The translations under genes were made by a program, and so were the position numbers. This document shows positions 35,452 to 43,649 of a stretch of DNA of 64,000 nt, piece after piece (position 1 is the first letter of the stretch; the number at the start of each line of letters is the position of its first letter). The stretch is from contig NZ_JAHRGL010000057.1 in NCBI RefSeq assembly GCF_019097855.1, forward strand, positions 1 to 64,000, written 5' to 3'. The stretch is from Geopseudomonas aromaticivorans (GTDB taxonomy: Bacteria > Pseudomonadota > Gammaproteobacteria > Pseudomonadales > Pseudomonadaceae). The notes under the pieces are model-generated. The model was not told the origin of the DNA. It ran no database searches and was given only the letters and a program-made list of their open reading frames with translations.

Positions 35452-36249
35452 ATGACCGAGATGACCACGCCGCCAGAGAATCACTTTCTGGCCGCCCTGC
35501 CCGCCGAGGTGCGCAACCGTCTGCTGCCCCATCTCGAACGGGTGCCCATGCCGCTCGGCACGGTCCTCTACGAGTCCGGGGATCTCATGCGTCACGTCTA
35601 TTTCCCGATCGACTGCATCGTGTCGATGCTCTACGTGATGGAAAGCGGCGCCTCGGCGGAAATCTCGATGGTGGGCAACGAAGGCTTCGTCGGCGTCGCC
35701 ATGCTCATGGGCGGCGGCGGCACCACGGGGCGGGCGGTGGTGCAGAGCGCCGGTCATGCCTGGCGGCTGCTGGGCTCGCGGCTGCGCGAGGAGTTCGAGC
35801 GCCACGGCGAGTTGCAGCACCTGGTGCTGCGCTACACCCAGTCGCTGCTCACCCAGATGGCCCAGACGGCGGCCTGCAACCGTCACCACACCATCGACCA
35901 GCAGTTGTGCCGCTGGCTGCTGCTGTCGCTGGACCGCCTGCCGGACAACCACCTGACCATGACCCAGGAGTTGATCGCCAACATGCTGGGCGTGCGCCGC
36001 GAAGGCGTCACCGAGGCGGCCTGCAAGCTGCAGAAGCGCGGCGTGATCGAGTACAGCCGCGGGCATATCACGGTGCTGGACCGTCCCGTGCTCGAGCGGC
36101 TGAGCTGCGAGTGCTATGCCGTGGTCAAGCAGGAAACCGATCGCCTGCTGCCCTGGGTTCCCGTACGCCCGGGTGGGACGGCAACAACACGCAGGCTACA
36201 GCCGTCCCAGCAGCACCAGGACGAGCACGATGATCAGCACCAGCCCTAG
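35452..36249 (+). CDS. Crp/Fnr family regulator
   Basis: A 265-residue transcription factor. The N-terminal cyclic-nucleotide-binding-like domain (about 20-140) has LPLGTVLYESGDLMRHVYF-like sequence (PLGTVLYESGDLMRHVYFP) and GNEGFVGVAMLMGGG. The C-terminal winged helix has LTMTQELIANMLGVRREGVT as recognition region. Fnr-type N-terminal cysteines are missing, so no iron-sulfur oxygen sensing is expected. The last 54 bases overlap the converging DUF3309 gene, and the encoded tail (QQHQDEHDDQHQP) is probably a by-product of that overlap. It sits amid the stress cluster and is the natural candidate to control it. Confidence 0.88.
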   Translation: MTEMTTPPENHFLAALPAEVRNRLLPHLERVPMPLGTVLYESGDLMRHVYFPIDCIVSMLYVMESGASAEISMVGNEGFVGVAMLMGGGGTTGRAVVQSAGHAWRLLGSRLREEFERHGELQHLVLRYTQSLLTQMAQTAACNRHHTIDQQLCRWLLLSLDRLPDNHLTMTQELIANMLGVRREGVTEAACKLQKRGVIEYSRGHITVLDRPVLERLSCECYAVVKQETDRLLPWVPVRPGGTATTRRLQPSQQHQDEHDDQHQP

Positions 36250-36354
36250 TCCGCCCATCGGCGCGTAGCCCCAGTTGCGACTGTGCGGCCAGGTCGGCAG
36301 AGCGCCGAGCAGCATCAGGATCAGGATGATTAGCAGAATGGTACCCAGGCTCAT
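36196..36354 (-). CDS. DUF3309 small membrane protein
   Basis: A 52-residue protein with a first helix MSLGTILLIILILMLLGALP, the invariant WPHSRNWGYAP and a second helix GGLGLVLIIVLVLVLLGRL, the DUF3309 signature. GGAG precedes the ATG by six bases. Its end overlaps the Crp/Fnr gene in the opposite direction. Such proteins are common next to stress genes; role unknown. Confidence 0.85.
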   Translation of the reverse strand: MSLGTILLIILILMLLGALPTWPHSRNWGYAPMGGLGLVLIIVLVLVLLGRL

Positions 36355-36507
36355 GGCGTTCTCCGCGGACTCGTTGAGGCAGGCTCGCTGCACTGGGGCC
36401 ACAAGCCCCACTCGGCTATCGGCACATCCACACAATGGGCGCATGGGCCGCCTCGACTCTGTTCGTCAGCACACACAGGGCGGAGTTTTTGTCAGCAGAT
36501 ACCGCCC

Positions 36508-37425
36508 CTAGCGGAGTTCCTGCTCCGGCGCCTGCTGGCGCTGGTTTTCATGGCGCTTCATCTTGAGGTAGACGCCGCTTGCCGGCTCCTGCAGTTGCAA
36601 CGGATAGCGCCGGGCGCTGGCGTGCCAGAGCTGCAGGCGCCTCTCCTGCCGTTGCGCCGGCGGTGTCGACAGCGCGCCGAGGAAGGCCTCGATCGCCAGG
36701 TAGTAGCGCATGGTGTTGCGCTCGACCACCGCGCGCATGCCGCCGACATGGATCGGCTGCCCGTCGGCCTGACGCCCGACGGCGGTGAAACCCACCCGGT
36801 TGCGCCCGGCGGTCGCCAGGTAGCTCTGCATGGCCAGGCGCGCCGCCAGTCCGTAGCTGTACGCATAGGACATGTGCAGGAAGCTGCGCCGGGCATCGAG
36901 TGCCACCAGCTCCACGGCCATGCGGTAGCCACTGGTACCCAGCGGCCCACTCTCGGCGTTCAGCGCGAGGTGCAGGTAGTCGGGGGTGGCTGTCACCACC
37001 TGATAGCGGAACTCGAAAGCGTAGGCAGCGGACAGCGGCTGCTCGAAGTTGCGGCCGACGTCAATGCGCAGCCGGTCGCCGGAGGCCGGACGGCAGCTCT
37101 TCACGTTGGGGTGCAGGATCAGGATGTCGCACCAGTGCTCGCGGCCCTGCAGCGCCGGGCCGAGCACGGCGTAGGGCTGCTCGAAACGGGCGTAGATGTC
37201 GCCTTTAAGCTTGCCGGCTCTCTGGCTCGACTCGATGTACAGCGGCCGCTGGAACGGGTTGCTCTCCAGCTGCAGGCGCAAGGCACCATGGCGCGCCAGC
37301 AACGTTGCCGCGTCCTGGCCGCAGGCCAGCGGCAGCACCAGCAGGGCCAGCACGCAGAGCACGCCGGCGCGCAGCCGCACCGCCGCAGTCGCCCCCGCAG
37401 CTGCCAGCCGCCTTGGCGAAAGCAC
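36508..37425 (-). CDS. Exported hypothetical protein, about 305 aa
   Basis: I do not recognise the family. A GTG at 37425 begins a leader with a hydrophobic signal-like segment (AGVLCVLALLVLPLACGQDA), where the Cys could be a lipobox residue (LACG). The mature part is mostly beta-rich with LQLESNPFQRPLYIESSQ, GDIYARFEQPYAVLG and FLHMSYAYSYGLAARL. It resembles outer-membrane-associated or START-like ligand-binding proteins only loosely. It is 25 bases upstream-adjacent in order to a small soluble gene (37450-37827) on the same strand and may form an operon with it. Confidence 0.65.
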   Translation of the reverse strand: MLSPRRLAAAGATAAVRLRAGVLCVLALLVLPLACGQDAATLLARHGALRLQLESNPFQRPLYIESSQRAGKLKGDIYARFEQPYAVLGPALQGREHWCDILILHPNVKSCRPASGDRLRIDVGRNFEQPLSAAYAFEFRYQVVTATPDYLHLALNAESGPLGTSGYRMAVELVALDARRSFLHMSYAYSYGLAARLAMQSYLATAGRNRVGFTAVGRQADGQPIHVGGMRAVVERNTMRYYLAIEAFLGALSTPPAQRQERRLQLWHASARRYPLQLQEPASGVYLKMKRHENQRQQAPEQELR

Positions 37426-37449
37426 CTCCGCTATCCTCGCGGCCTTCGG

Positions 37450-37827
37450 CTAGCCGAGCTGGTCGATCATCACCGCGTTGCTGTAGATCAGGCTGCCATC
37501 TCTCGCCAGATGGCCGACCAGGTGGAACTGACCGCGCTGGGCTTCTCCGCCCAGATAGACGCGGAACTGGCAGTCGGACAAGGGACCGTAGCCCTCCGGC
37601 ATGACCAGGTCCAGCGTGGCCATATCGGCATCGACCATGACTGCGTTCTCAGCCGAGCGCAGCGACGCCTCTGCCTCATGCGCCTCCATGGCCTTGTTCA
37701 GCTGCTCTTCGGCTTTCTCCAGCCGCAGATGGGTGGGCTCGCTGACGTAGAACTGGATGATACCCACCGGGGTGGACTTTTCATCGTCGCTGCCTTTCCG
37801 CCAGCCTTCGATGATCAAGGTATTCAT
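37450..37827 (-). CDS. Hypothetical protein, 125 aa
   Basis: A small acidic cytoplasmic protein with AGGAGGG six bases before its ATG. It reads MNTLIIEGWRKGSDDEKSTP, VGIIQFYVSEPTHLRLEKAE, then a helical stretch and VMPEGYGPLSDCQFRVYLGG. No family was recognised. It lies in the cluster of stress and envelope genes on the minus strand, just upstream of the exported protein 36508-37425. Confidence 0.65.
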   Translation of the reverse strand: MNTLIIEGWRKGSDDEKSTPVGIIQFYVSEPTHLRLEKAEEQLNKAMEAHEAEASLRSAENAVMVDADMATLDLVMPEGYGPLSDCQFRVYLGGEAQRGQFHLVGHLARDGSLIYSNAVMIDQLG

Positions 37828-37899
37828 GGCTAACCCTCCTGAAGCCGGCACCTTGATGCCGGCGAGATGTGATGGCGTATCAGCGCTGTAGCCGGCGCG

Positions 37900-38730
37900 C
37901 TAGTAGGTCAGGCCCTTGGCGTCGACGCTCTTCACGCCGCGCACGTTCTGCGCCAGCTCGATCGCCAGGTCACGCTCGGCCCCGCTGTGCACCTTGCCGC
38001 TCAGGGTGACGATGCCGCCCTGGGTGCTGACATCGATGTCGGTGCCGGCCACATTGCTGGAATACAGGAAAGTGGACTTCACCTTGGTGGTGATCCAGCT
38101 GTCGGCGATCTCGCCCTTGGTCTCGTTGGCGGTGCTCTTGGCGCTATCGACGGCGGTCGGCTTGCCGCTGGCGACCACCAGCTGGTTGTTCACCGAGACC
38201 ACGCCGCGCGTGCCCATGGCCAGGCGCCCGGCGGTAGCCCTCGCCTCCTCGCTGTCGGCGGTGCCGCTCAGCGTCACCCGGCCCCGGCGGGTCTCGACCT
38301 TGGTGGCCAGGCCCTCGGCGTGGCGGCTCCACAGCAGCTTCGACTTGACCGCCGCGGTGATGCTGGCGTCCTCGATGCGCTCGCCATAACCGGGCTCGGG
38401 GCTCGGCTTGGGCATGTAGTCGGCCTTGACCACGATCTGGTTGTCCACCTCGGTGATGCCGCTCACGCCGAGGGCGATCTCCTTGGCCAGCTCCTTGTTG
38501 ACCTCTTCCTCGACCGTACCGGTCAGCGTGGCCTTGCCGTTCTGCACCGACACCTTGAGGTCGAGAGCGCGCAGGTAGGGACTCAGGGCATAGGTGGTCC
38601 AGATCTGGGTTTCCTGGCGGGCATCGGTGACTTCCTGGGACACCGTGGCGGCGGCGACCATGCCGCTCACCGCGTTGAGCGCCAGGGCGATGCCGGCGGC
38701 GAGGATGAGCTTGCGCGGCTGTGCGTACAT
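37900..38730 (-). CDS. Periplasmic protein with three BON domains
   Basis: A 276-residue exported protein with signal peptide (MYAQPRKLILAAGIALALNAVSG). Three BON domains follow, each with a central Gly: LKVSVQNGKATLTGTVEEE (about 55-105), KVETRRGRVTLSGTADSEE (about 120-185) and DIDVSTQGGIVTLSGKVHSG (about 210-275). BON domains bind phospholipids or other envelope components; OsmY is the best known relative and is induced by osmotic stress. GGGGGAG precedes the ATG. It belongs with CsbD and the DUF3309 and SYLF genes as an envelope-stress set. Confidence 0.88.
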   Translation of the reverse strand: MYAQPRKLILAAGIALALNAVSGMVAAATVSQEVTDARQETQIWTTYALSPYLRALDLKVSVQNGKATLTGTVEEEVNKELAKEIALGVSGITEVDNQIVVKADYMPKPSPEPGYGERIEDASITAAVKSKLLWSRHAEGLATKVETRRGRVTLSGTADSEEARATAGRLAMGTRGVVSVNNQLVVASGKPTAVDSAKSTANETKGEIADSWITTKVKSTFLYSSNVAGTDIDVSTQGGIVTLSGKVHSGAERDLAIELAQNVRGVKSVDAKGLTY

Positions 38731-38861
38731 GTTGTCTCCCCCGTTGGAGAAGGGAACCGCTGCCGGTCGCGGAGCCTGACGGCGCCCGACCGGCATGAGT
38801 GTCGTCCCGACGGGCGAGAGTCCCGGCGCGGCCGGAACGGCGCAAATTCCGAATGGCCGCG

Positions 38862-39071
38862 CTACTTGATCTTGTCGAGGAATTCCTTGACCTGCTTTTC
38901 CGCTTCCTCGTGGGCGATGGCGTAGCGCTCCTGAATCAGGCCGGCGAGTTTGTCCTGGCGACCTTCGGCCTGCAGCAGCTCATCCTCGGTCAACTTGCCC
39001 CAGGCGAGCTTGGCGGCGCCGACCTGCTGTTTCCACTTGCCCTTGAGTTCGTCTGCACTGGGTAGGCTCAT
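38862..39071 (-). CDS. CsbD family stress protein
   Basis: A 69-residue helical cytoplasmic protein with the CsbD pattern: ADELKGKWKQQVGAAKLAWG followed by LLQAEGRQDKLAGLIQERYA. CsbD proteins are general-stress markers of unknown activity. GAGGA lies upstream of the ATG at 39071. It follows a 260-base leader and precedes the BON gene on the same strand. Confidence 0.9.
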   Translation of the reverse strand: MSLPSADELKGKWKQQVGAAKLAWGKLTEDELLQAEGRQDKLAGLIQERYAIAHEEAEKQVKEFLDKIK

Positions 39072-39334
39072 GATGGTTTGTCCTCTAGACCGGCGACCTC
39101 GCGTAATTGCGTAGCGCCGGAAGCAGAACAATGGCAGTGAACGAACCCTGCATCGGTGCGCTGGCCCACTTATGCCATTCGGTTTCGGGCAACGCGCAAA
39201 ACTGCGAGCGCAGGCCTGAACAGGCTCCGCCCGAGCGGCGCCAAATTTTTCTACGCTGAGGGAAGGTTGGCGCAGGTGAGTTAGCGCCTGGCCTGTCAGC
39301 GAACCCTTCGGAACCGACAAGGCAGGGAACCCGG

Positions 39335-39697
39335 ATGAGCCCCATTTACGAGCCCCACCACACTCCCCCCATCCCCACAGCCCGGTTCGCTCTGCGCATG
39401 CTGACGCACGCTGGCGTGGCCCTGGTGGTGATCACGATCTCGCTGTTTTTCGGCATGCTCGGTTACCAGCACTACGAGCAGATGTCCTGGACCGATGCCT
39501 TCGTGAACTCGGCGATGCTGCTCGGCGGAATGGGGCCGGTCAAAACCGTCGACCTGAGCCAGGCGGGGAAGATCTTCGCGGGTATTTATGCGCTGTATGC
39601 CGGCCTGGTGTTCATCGCGGTGATGAGCATCATGCTGGCGCCTGTGGTGCACCGGGTGCTGCACCGCTTTCACTGGGAAGAGGAAGGGCAGAAGTGA
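39335..39697 (+). CDS. Two-helix membrane protein resembling a degenerate ion channel
   Basis: A 120-residue protein with two membrane helices (GVALVVITISLFFGMLGYQH and FAGIYALYAGLVFIAVMSIM) separated by a pore-helix-like re-entrant stretch, SWTDAFVNSAMLLGGMGPV. The layout is that of a 2-TM potassium channel, but the selectivity-filter TVGYG is replaced by GGMGPV, so potassium conduction is unlikely. It appears to be a widely shared Pseudomonas hypothetical. It is transcribed away from CsbD. Confidence 0.7.
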   Translation: MSPIYEPHHTPPIPTARFALRMLTHAGVALVVITISLFFGMLGYQHYEQMSWTDAFVNSAMLLGGMGPVKTVDLSQAGKIFAGIYALYAGLVFIAVMSIMLAPVVHRVLHRFHWEEEGQK

Positions 39698-39771
39698 CGC
39701 GCAGCGGTCCACGCCGAGCCTGCCTAAGACAATCCGCCGAGCGGTCACGCTGACCCGCTTCGCGCCGCGAG

Positions 39772-40431
39772 TCAGCGGTTCGCGTCATTGAGGAACGGGT
39801 ACGGATTGACCGCCGCGCCTTGCCACCACTGCCTCTCGGGCCCCAAACGGAAGATCGCGAAATGCAGGTGGGGCGCAGCGGCCGCCGCATTGCCGGTGGT
39901 GCCGACATAGCCCAGCAGATCCCCGCGCTTGAGCTTGGCGCCCTCGCTCAAGCCGGGGGCATAGGCATTGAGGTGCGCGTAGTAGTAGGCGAACTGCTCA
40001 TCGGGATCGAACTGGTAGATCGTCAGCCCTCCGGGCACGCTGTTGAATAGCTTGACCACCTGTCCATCACCAGCGGCGATGACCGGCGTGCCGAGGGGCG
40101 CCGCAATATCGATCGCCTCGTGTCGGTGCAGGCCGCGGCACTCGTTGAAGGAGTCGCGCAGGTTCTCCCGCGGGACGCCGTCGACCGGGACGATCAAGCC
40201 CGCCGCGGTGAGCCGCGCAGCATCCTCGGCCGCCAAACGCTCGGTGGCGCGCTCGGGACTGGCCATGTCGGCCGATTCCTTCGCCGCCCCGCCGTCGACA
40301 GCGCACGTTTCACTGTCCGCCACGCGGCCATGGGGCAAGGGCAGGGTCAACGCGACGGCCAGCATCAATGCGCCAGGCGCCGAGGCGAGTCGGCGCATGA
40401 GCGCATGAGTGGCTGAGCGGGGCGTCATCAT
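39772..40431 (-). CDS. M23 family peptidoglycan endopeptidase
   Basis: A 219-residue exported metallopeptidase. An N-terminal hydrophobic segment (SAPGALMLAVALTLPLPHG) is the export signal. The LytM fold shows RHEAIDIAAPLGTPVIAAGDG with the first zinc ligands, FAYYYAHLNAY and the second ligand pair in APHLHFAIFRLG. It should cut peptide cross-links in the cell wall from the periplasm, or act as a regulator if it is inactive. The motif is complete, so activity is likely. GGAG lies about eleven bases upstream. Confidence 0.88.
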   Translation of the reverse strand: MMTPRSATHALMRRLASAPGALMLAVALTLPLPHGRVADSETCAVDGGAAKESADMASPERATERLAAEDAARLTAAGLIVPVDGVPRENLRDSFNECRGLHRHEAIDIAAPLGTPVIAAGDGQVVKLFNSVPGGLTIYQFDPDEQFAYYYAHLNAYAPGLSEGAKLKRGDLLGYVGTTGNAAAAAPHLHFAIFRLGPERQWWQGAAVNPYPFLNDANR

Positions 40432-40594
40432 GGCGGCAGAATCTCCGGCGCTGACAGATGAACTCTAGATTTACCTGGGCAAGATCACCTCCCGATGGCC
40501 CGGATGTGCTGAACTGTCATTACGGGCCGCAGTGATCGCGACCGCCGCCCCTGCAGGATGCTCATGCCCGTATCGACGCGTGAGGCAGGCAATC

Positions 40595-41212
40595 ATGTAC
40601 CACGGTGAACGCTTCAACGCCTGGACCCATCTGGTCGGCGCGGTGCTGGCCGGTATCGGCGCGGTCTGCCTGCTGGTGCCGGCCGCGTGGGAGGGCGAGC
40701 CGCTGAAGATCGGCAGCGTCGCGGTCTACGGCGGCAGCCTGGTGCTGCTCTACGTGGTCTCCACCGCCTATCACAGCGTGCGCGGCCCGGCGAAGGTGGT
40801 GCTGCGCAAGCTCGACCACCTGTCGATCTACCTGCTGATCGCCGGCAGCTACACGCCGTTCTGCGTGGTGACCCTGCAGGGGCCCTGGGGCTGGTCGCTG
40901 CTCGGGCTGGTGTGGGGGATGGCGCTGGTCGGCATGCTGCAGGAACTCAAGCCGCGCTCCGAGGCGCGGGTGCTGTCGCTGGTGATCTATGCGCTGATGG
41001 GCTGGAGCGCCGTGCTGGCGCTGGGGCCGCTGGCCGACGCCCTCGGCGAGGGCGGGCTGGGCTGGCTGGTCGCCGGTGGGCTTGCCTACACGGTCGGCAT
41101 CGTCTTCTTCGTCTTCGACGACCGCTTCCGTCACTGGCACGGCATCTGGCACCTGTTCGTGATTGGCGGCAGCACGCTGCACTACGTGACGGTACTGGTG
41201 TATGTGGTGTGA
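40595..41212 (+). CDS. Hemolysin III/TrhA family membrane protein
   Basis: A 205-residue inner-membrane protein with seven helices of the PAQR/hemolysin III family. Conserved sites are YHGERFNAWTHLVGAVLAG, YVVSTAYHSVRGPAK with the metal-type His, KLDHLSIYLLIAGSYTPFC and the C-terminal FRHWHGIWHLFVIGGSTLHY. PAQR proteins may be zinc-dependent lipid hydrolases; bacterial TrhA is linked to fatty-acid homeostasis. An AGG-type site precedes the ATG. The HD-nucleotidyltransferase gene starts about 30 bases after the stop. Confidence 0.9.
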   Translation: MYHGERFNAWTHLVGAVLAGIGAVCLLVPAAWEGEPLKIGSVAVYGGSLVLLYVVSTAYHSVRGPAKVVLRKLDHLSIYLLIAGSYTPFCVVTLQGPWGWSLLGLVWGMALVGMLQELKPRSEARVLSLVIYALMGWSAVLALGPLADALGEGGLGWLVAGGLAYTVGIVFFVFDDRFRHWHGIWHLFVIGGSTLHYVTVLVYVV

Positions 41213-41243
41213 AGACACCGATAGACAAGCGCCGGCCCACCCC

Positions 41244-43307
41244 ATGAACCCCATGGCCGGCCGGCCCCGGAGTGATGGCGCAACCGCACGGGAAGCCAGC
41301 CTCGACGCCTGGCTCGCGGAAACCGCCAGCGACCCGGTGGTCCTGGCGATCATGCACACCCAGGCCTTCCGCCGCCTGCACGACGTGTCCTTTCTCGGCG
41401 CGCTGGACTACACGCACCGGCTGTTCCTGCCCAAGGCGCAGCGCAGCCGCGCCGCCCATTCCCTGCACGTCGCCGCCCTGGCCAACTACGTGGCCTGTGG
41501 CCGGGACTACCCGCCGGCCCTGCGCCAGCAGCTGGTGATCGCCGCCCTGCTCCACGACATTGGCCACCCGCCGCTGTCGCACAGCGCCGAAGCGGCCCTG
41601 CGCGCGCGCACTGGCTACGACCATCACGAGGCCGGCGCGCGGATCATCCGCGGCGAGGTGCGCATCGGCCGGGAACTCAACGCCCTGCTGCAGAGCGTGG
41701 CCGACGTGCCCTTCCTGCTCAACCTGCTCGAGCAGAATATCGGCGGCACCACCGGCGGCGACCTGTTCGTCAGCCGCATGAACATCGACACCTTCGACGG
41801 CATCGCCCGCTCCCTCGACTGCCTGGCGCCCGGCCTGCCGCCGCTGTGCAGGCTGAGCACCGCCCGCGCCGCGCTGCTGGACAGCCAGCACGACGCCCAG
41901 GCGCTGGCCACCCTCGACGAGTTCTGGGAGCGCAAGAACCTGGTCTACACGCAGTTCATCCGCCAGCCGCTGGGGATTCTCGCCGACCAGGCCAGCCGGC
42001 AGTTCTTCGCCGGCGCCCAGGGCGGGCAGGCCATCGCCGAAGAGGACTTCTATGCTGGCGAAACCCTCTGGCAGCACAAGTACCCGCGCCTGTTCGAGGG
42101 CTTCGCGCAGTTGCAGCGCCACCAGTTGCCTGCGTGGCTCAGCGACGAGGACTTCGAGATCGAATTTCGCGGCTACTTCGTCGATGGCGAACAGGACTTC
42201 AGCCAGCGCTACCGGCTGATCCGCGGCCACCAGCAGACCCAGGCCAGCGCCCTGCTGGCCAAGCTGGAGCCGCACGAACGTCCGCAGCGGGCGCGCAACC
42301 CGGCGTACCGCGACTTCCTGCACGACTATCCGCACATCGCCAGGGCCAGGCAGCACAGCGCGGCAGTCGTGCAGCGCATCCGCGCGGACCTGCACGCGCA
42401 TCTGGACGCCAGCCCGTGCCGCGAACGGCTGTGCGTGGTGGCCACCGGCTCCTACGGACGCGACGAGGCCTGCGCGGACTCCGACCTGGACTGGTTCATC
42501 CTGCTCGATGGCTGCGCGGCCACGGACGTGCTCGCGGAGAAGGCGCAGACCCGCCAGGTCATCGGACGCCACATCGCCCGCGAACCCGGCGACTCCGGGC
42601 TGTTCGGCAGCGAGGCGACCCAGGACTTCGCGCCGCTGGTCGAGCACATCGGCGGCAGCCAGGACAGCAACCGCTCGCTGACCCGGCGCATGCTGTTGCT
42701 GCTGGAGGGCCGCAGCCTGTACGGCGACGAGCACTTCGCGCGCCTGCGCCGGCGGCTGCTGGAGGCGTACATCGGCAAGGGCAGCCGGGACAAGGCGATC
42801 TCGCGCTTCTTGCTCAACGACGTGATCCGCTGCTACCGGACCATCGCCACCGATGTGCAGCACAAGGCCAGCGTCGACCGCAGGGACTGGGGGCTGCGCA
42901 GCATCAAGCTGAAGTTCTCGCGCAAGCTGCTGTACTTCGCCGGCATCGTCGCCATCGCCGAAACCGCCGGCGAGACGGCCCAGGACGCGCGCATCGAGCG
43001 CCTGCTCGCCCTGCTGGAGCTGCCCGCGCTGGAGCGGATTCAGGCCGTCGCCAGCGCCGAGCCAGCCTCGGACCGCCTGCGGGCGAAGACGCGGGAGATC
43101 TTCGCGATCTACGAGTTCTTCCTGCGGCAGATTTCCGAGCCGGCCAACCGCCGCGAGCTGGCCGCCCTGCGCGAGGAACACCGCGAGGACTCCGACCTGT
43201 ACATGGAGCTGCGGGCGAGCAGCAAGGCCTTCTCCCGCACCCTGTTCGACTGGCTGCGGGAGAAGTACGCGGAGGAGCATCCGATCCACAACGCACTGGT
43301 GTTCTGA
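41244..43307 (+). CDS. HD phosphohydrolase-nucleotidyltransferase fusion
   Basis: A protein of about 687 residues joining two enzyme modules. The N-terminal HD domain (about 20-170) has AFRRLHDVSFLGALDYTHRL, RAAHSLHVAALANYV, the metal-binding ALLHDIGHPPLSHS (His104, Asp105) and YDHHEAGARII. This order resembles deoxynucleotide triphosphohydrolases. A middle region (170-390) links to a polymerase-beta-type nucleotidyltransferase: GSYGRDEACADSDLDWFILL from Gly402, with the two catalytic Asp residues. A helical C-terminal domain (about 480-680) follows, with KLKFSRKLLYFAGIVAI. Cytoplasmic; no membrane segment. The substrate of either module is unknown. The start is uncertain because ATG 41244 and 41253 lack a clear ribosome site. 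Confidence 0.82.
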   Translation: MNPMAGRPRSDGATAREASLDAWLAETASDPVVLAIMHTQAFRRLHDVSFLGALDYTHRLFLPKAQRSRAAHSLHVAALANYVACGRDYPPALRQQLVIAALLHDIGHPPLSHSAEAALRARTGYDHHEAGARIIRGEVRIGRELNALLQSVADVPFLLNLLEQNIGGTTGGDLFVSRMNIDTFDGIARSLDCLAPGLPPLCRLSTARAALLDSQHDAQALATLDEFWERKNLVYTQFIRQPLGILADQASRQFFAGAQGGQAIAEEDFYAGETLWQHKYPRLFEGFAQLQRHQLPAWLSDEDFEIEFRGYFVDGEQDFSQRYRLIRGHQQTQASALLAKLEPHERPQRARNPAYRDFLHDYPHIARARQHSAAVVQRIRADLHAHLDASPCRERLCVVATGSYGRDEACADSDLDWFILLDGCAATDVLAEKAQTRQVIGRHIAREPGDSGLFGSEATQDFAPLVEHIGGSQDSNRSLTRRMLLLLEGRSLYGDEHFARLRRRLLEAYIGKGSRDKAISRFLLNDVIRCYRTIATDVQHKASVDRRDWGLRSIKLKFSRKLLYFAGIVAIAETAGETAQDARIERLLALLELPALERIQAVASAEPASDRLRAKTREIFAIYEFFLRQISEPANRRELAALREEHREDSDLYMELRASSKAFSRTLFDWLREKYAEEHPIHNALVF

Positions 43308-43335
43308 ACCGGCGCGCCCCGCCACCGCGACGAGC

Positions 43336-43635
43336 CTAGTCGCGGACGTCGAGCGCCTGCAGCACCTGCACCGCGGTCGGCGCCGCCAGCCACCCGGCAG
43401 CGCGCTCGCGATAGGCCTGGTAGTGGGCGCTGCCCCGGTGCGCGTCGAGGGCGGCCGCATCGCGGTAGGCCTCGACCAGCGAGAAGCCGGCGCCGCCGTC
43501 CTGGTCGGCGAACAGGTCGTAGCGCAGGCAGCCCGGCTCGGCGCGCGTCGCGTCAACCATGCGGCGCAGTTCGGCTTCCACCTCGGCACGGTGCTCGGCC
43601 CTGGCCTGCACGCGGGCGATCACGTGGATGGTCAT
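43336..43635 (-). CDS. ABM-domain monooxygenase (antibiotic biosynthesis type)
   Basis: A 99-residue single-domain ferredoxin-like protein of the ABM family. It has MTIHVIARVQARAEHRAEVE, the typical EPGCLRYDLF strand and FSLVEAYRDAAALDAHRGSA helix. Characterised members are cofactor-free oxygenases acting on quinols, or heme-degrading enzymes. GAGGAG is six bases before the ATG. It is encoded just 3' of xenA with a 14-base gap on the same strand, so it may assist the flavin reductase in handling quinone or enone compounds. Confidence 0.85.
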   Translation of the reverse strand: MTIHVIARVQARAEHRAEVEAELRRMVDATRAEPGCLRYDLFADQDGGAGFSLVEAYRDAAALDAHRGSAHYQAYRERAAGWLAAPTAVQVLQALDVRD

Positions 43636-43649
43636 CGTGCTCTCCTCTC

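Noticed and set aside
40947-43589. An 880-codon antisense frame over the hemolysin III and HD-nucleotidyltransferase genes
   Set aside because: It covers two genes with clear motifs on the plus strand and has no coherent domain of its own.
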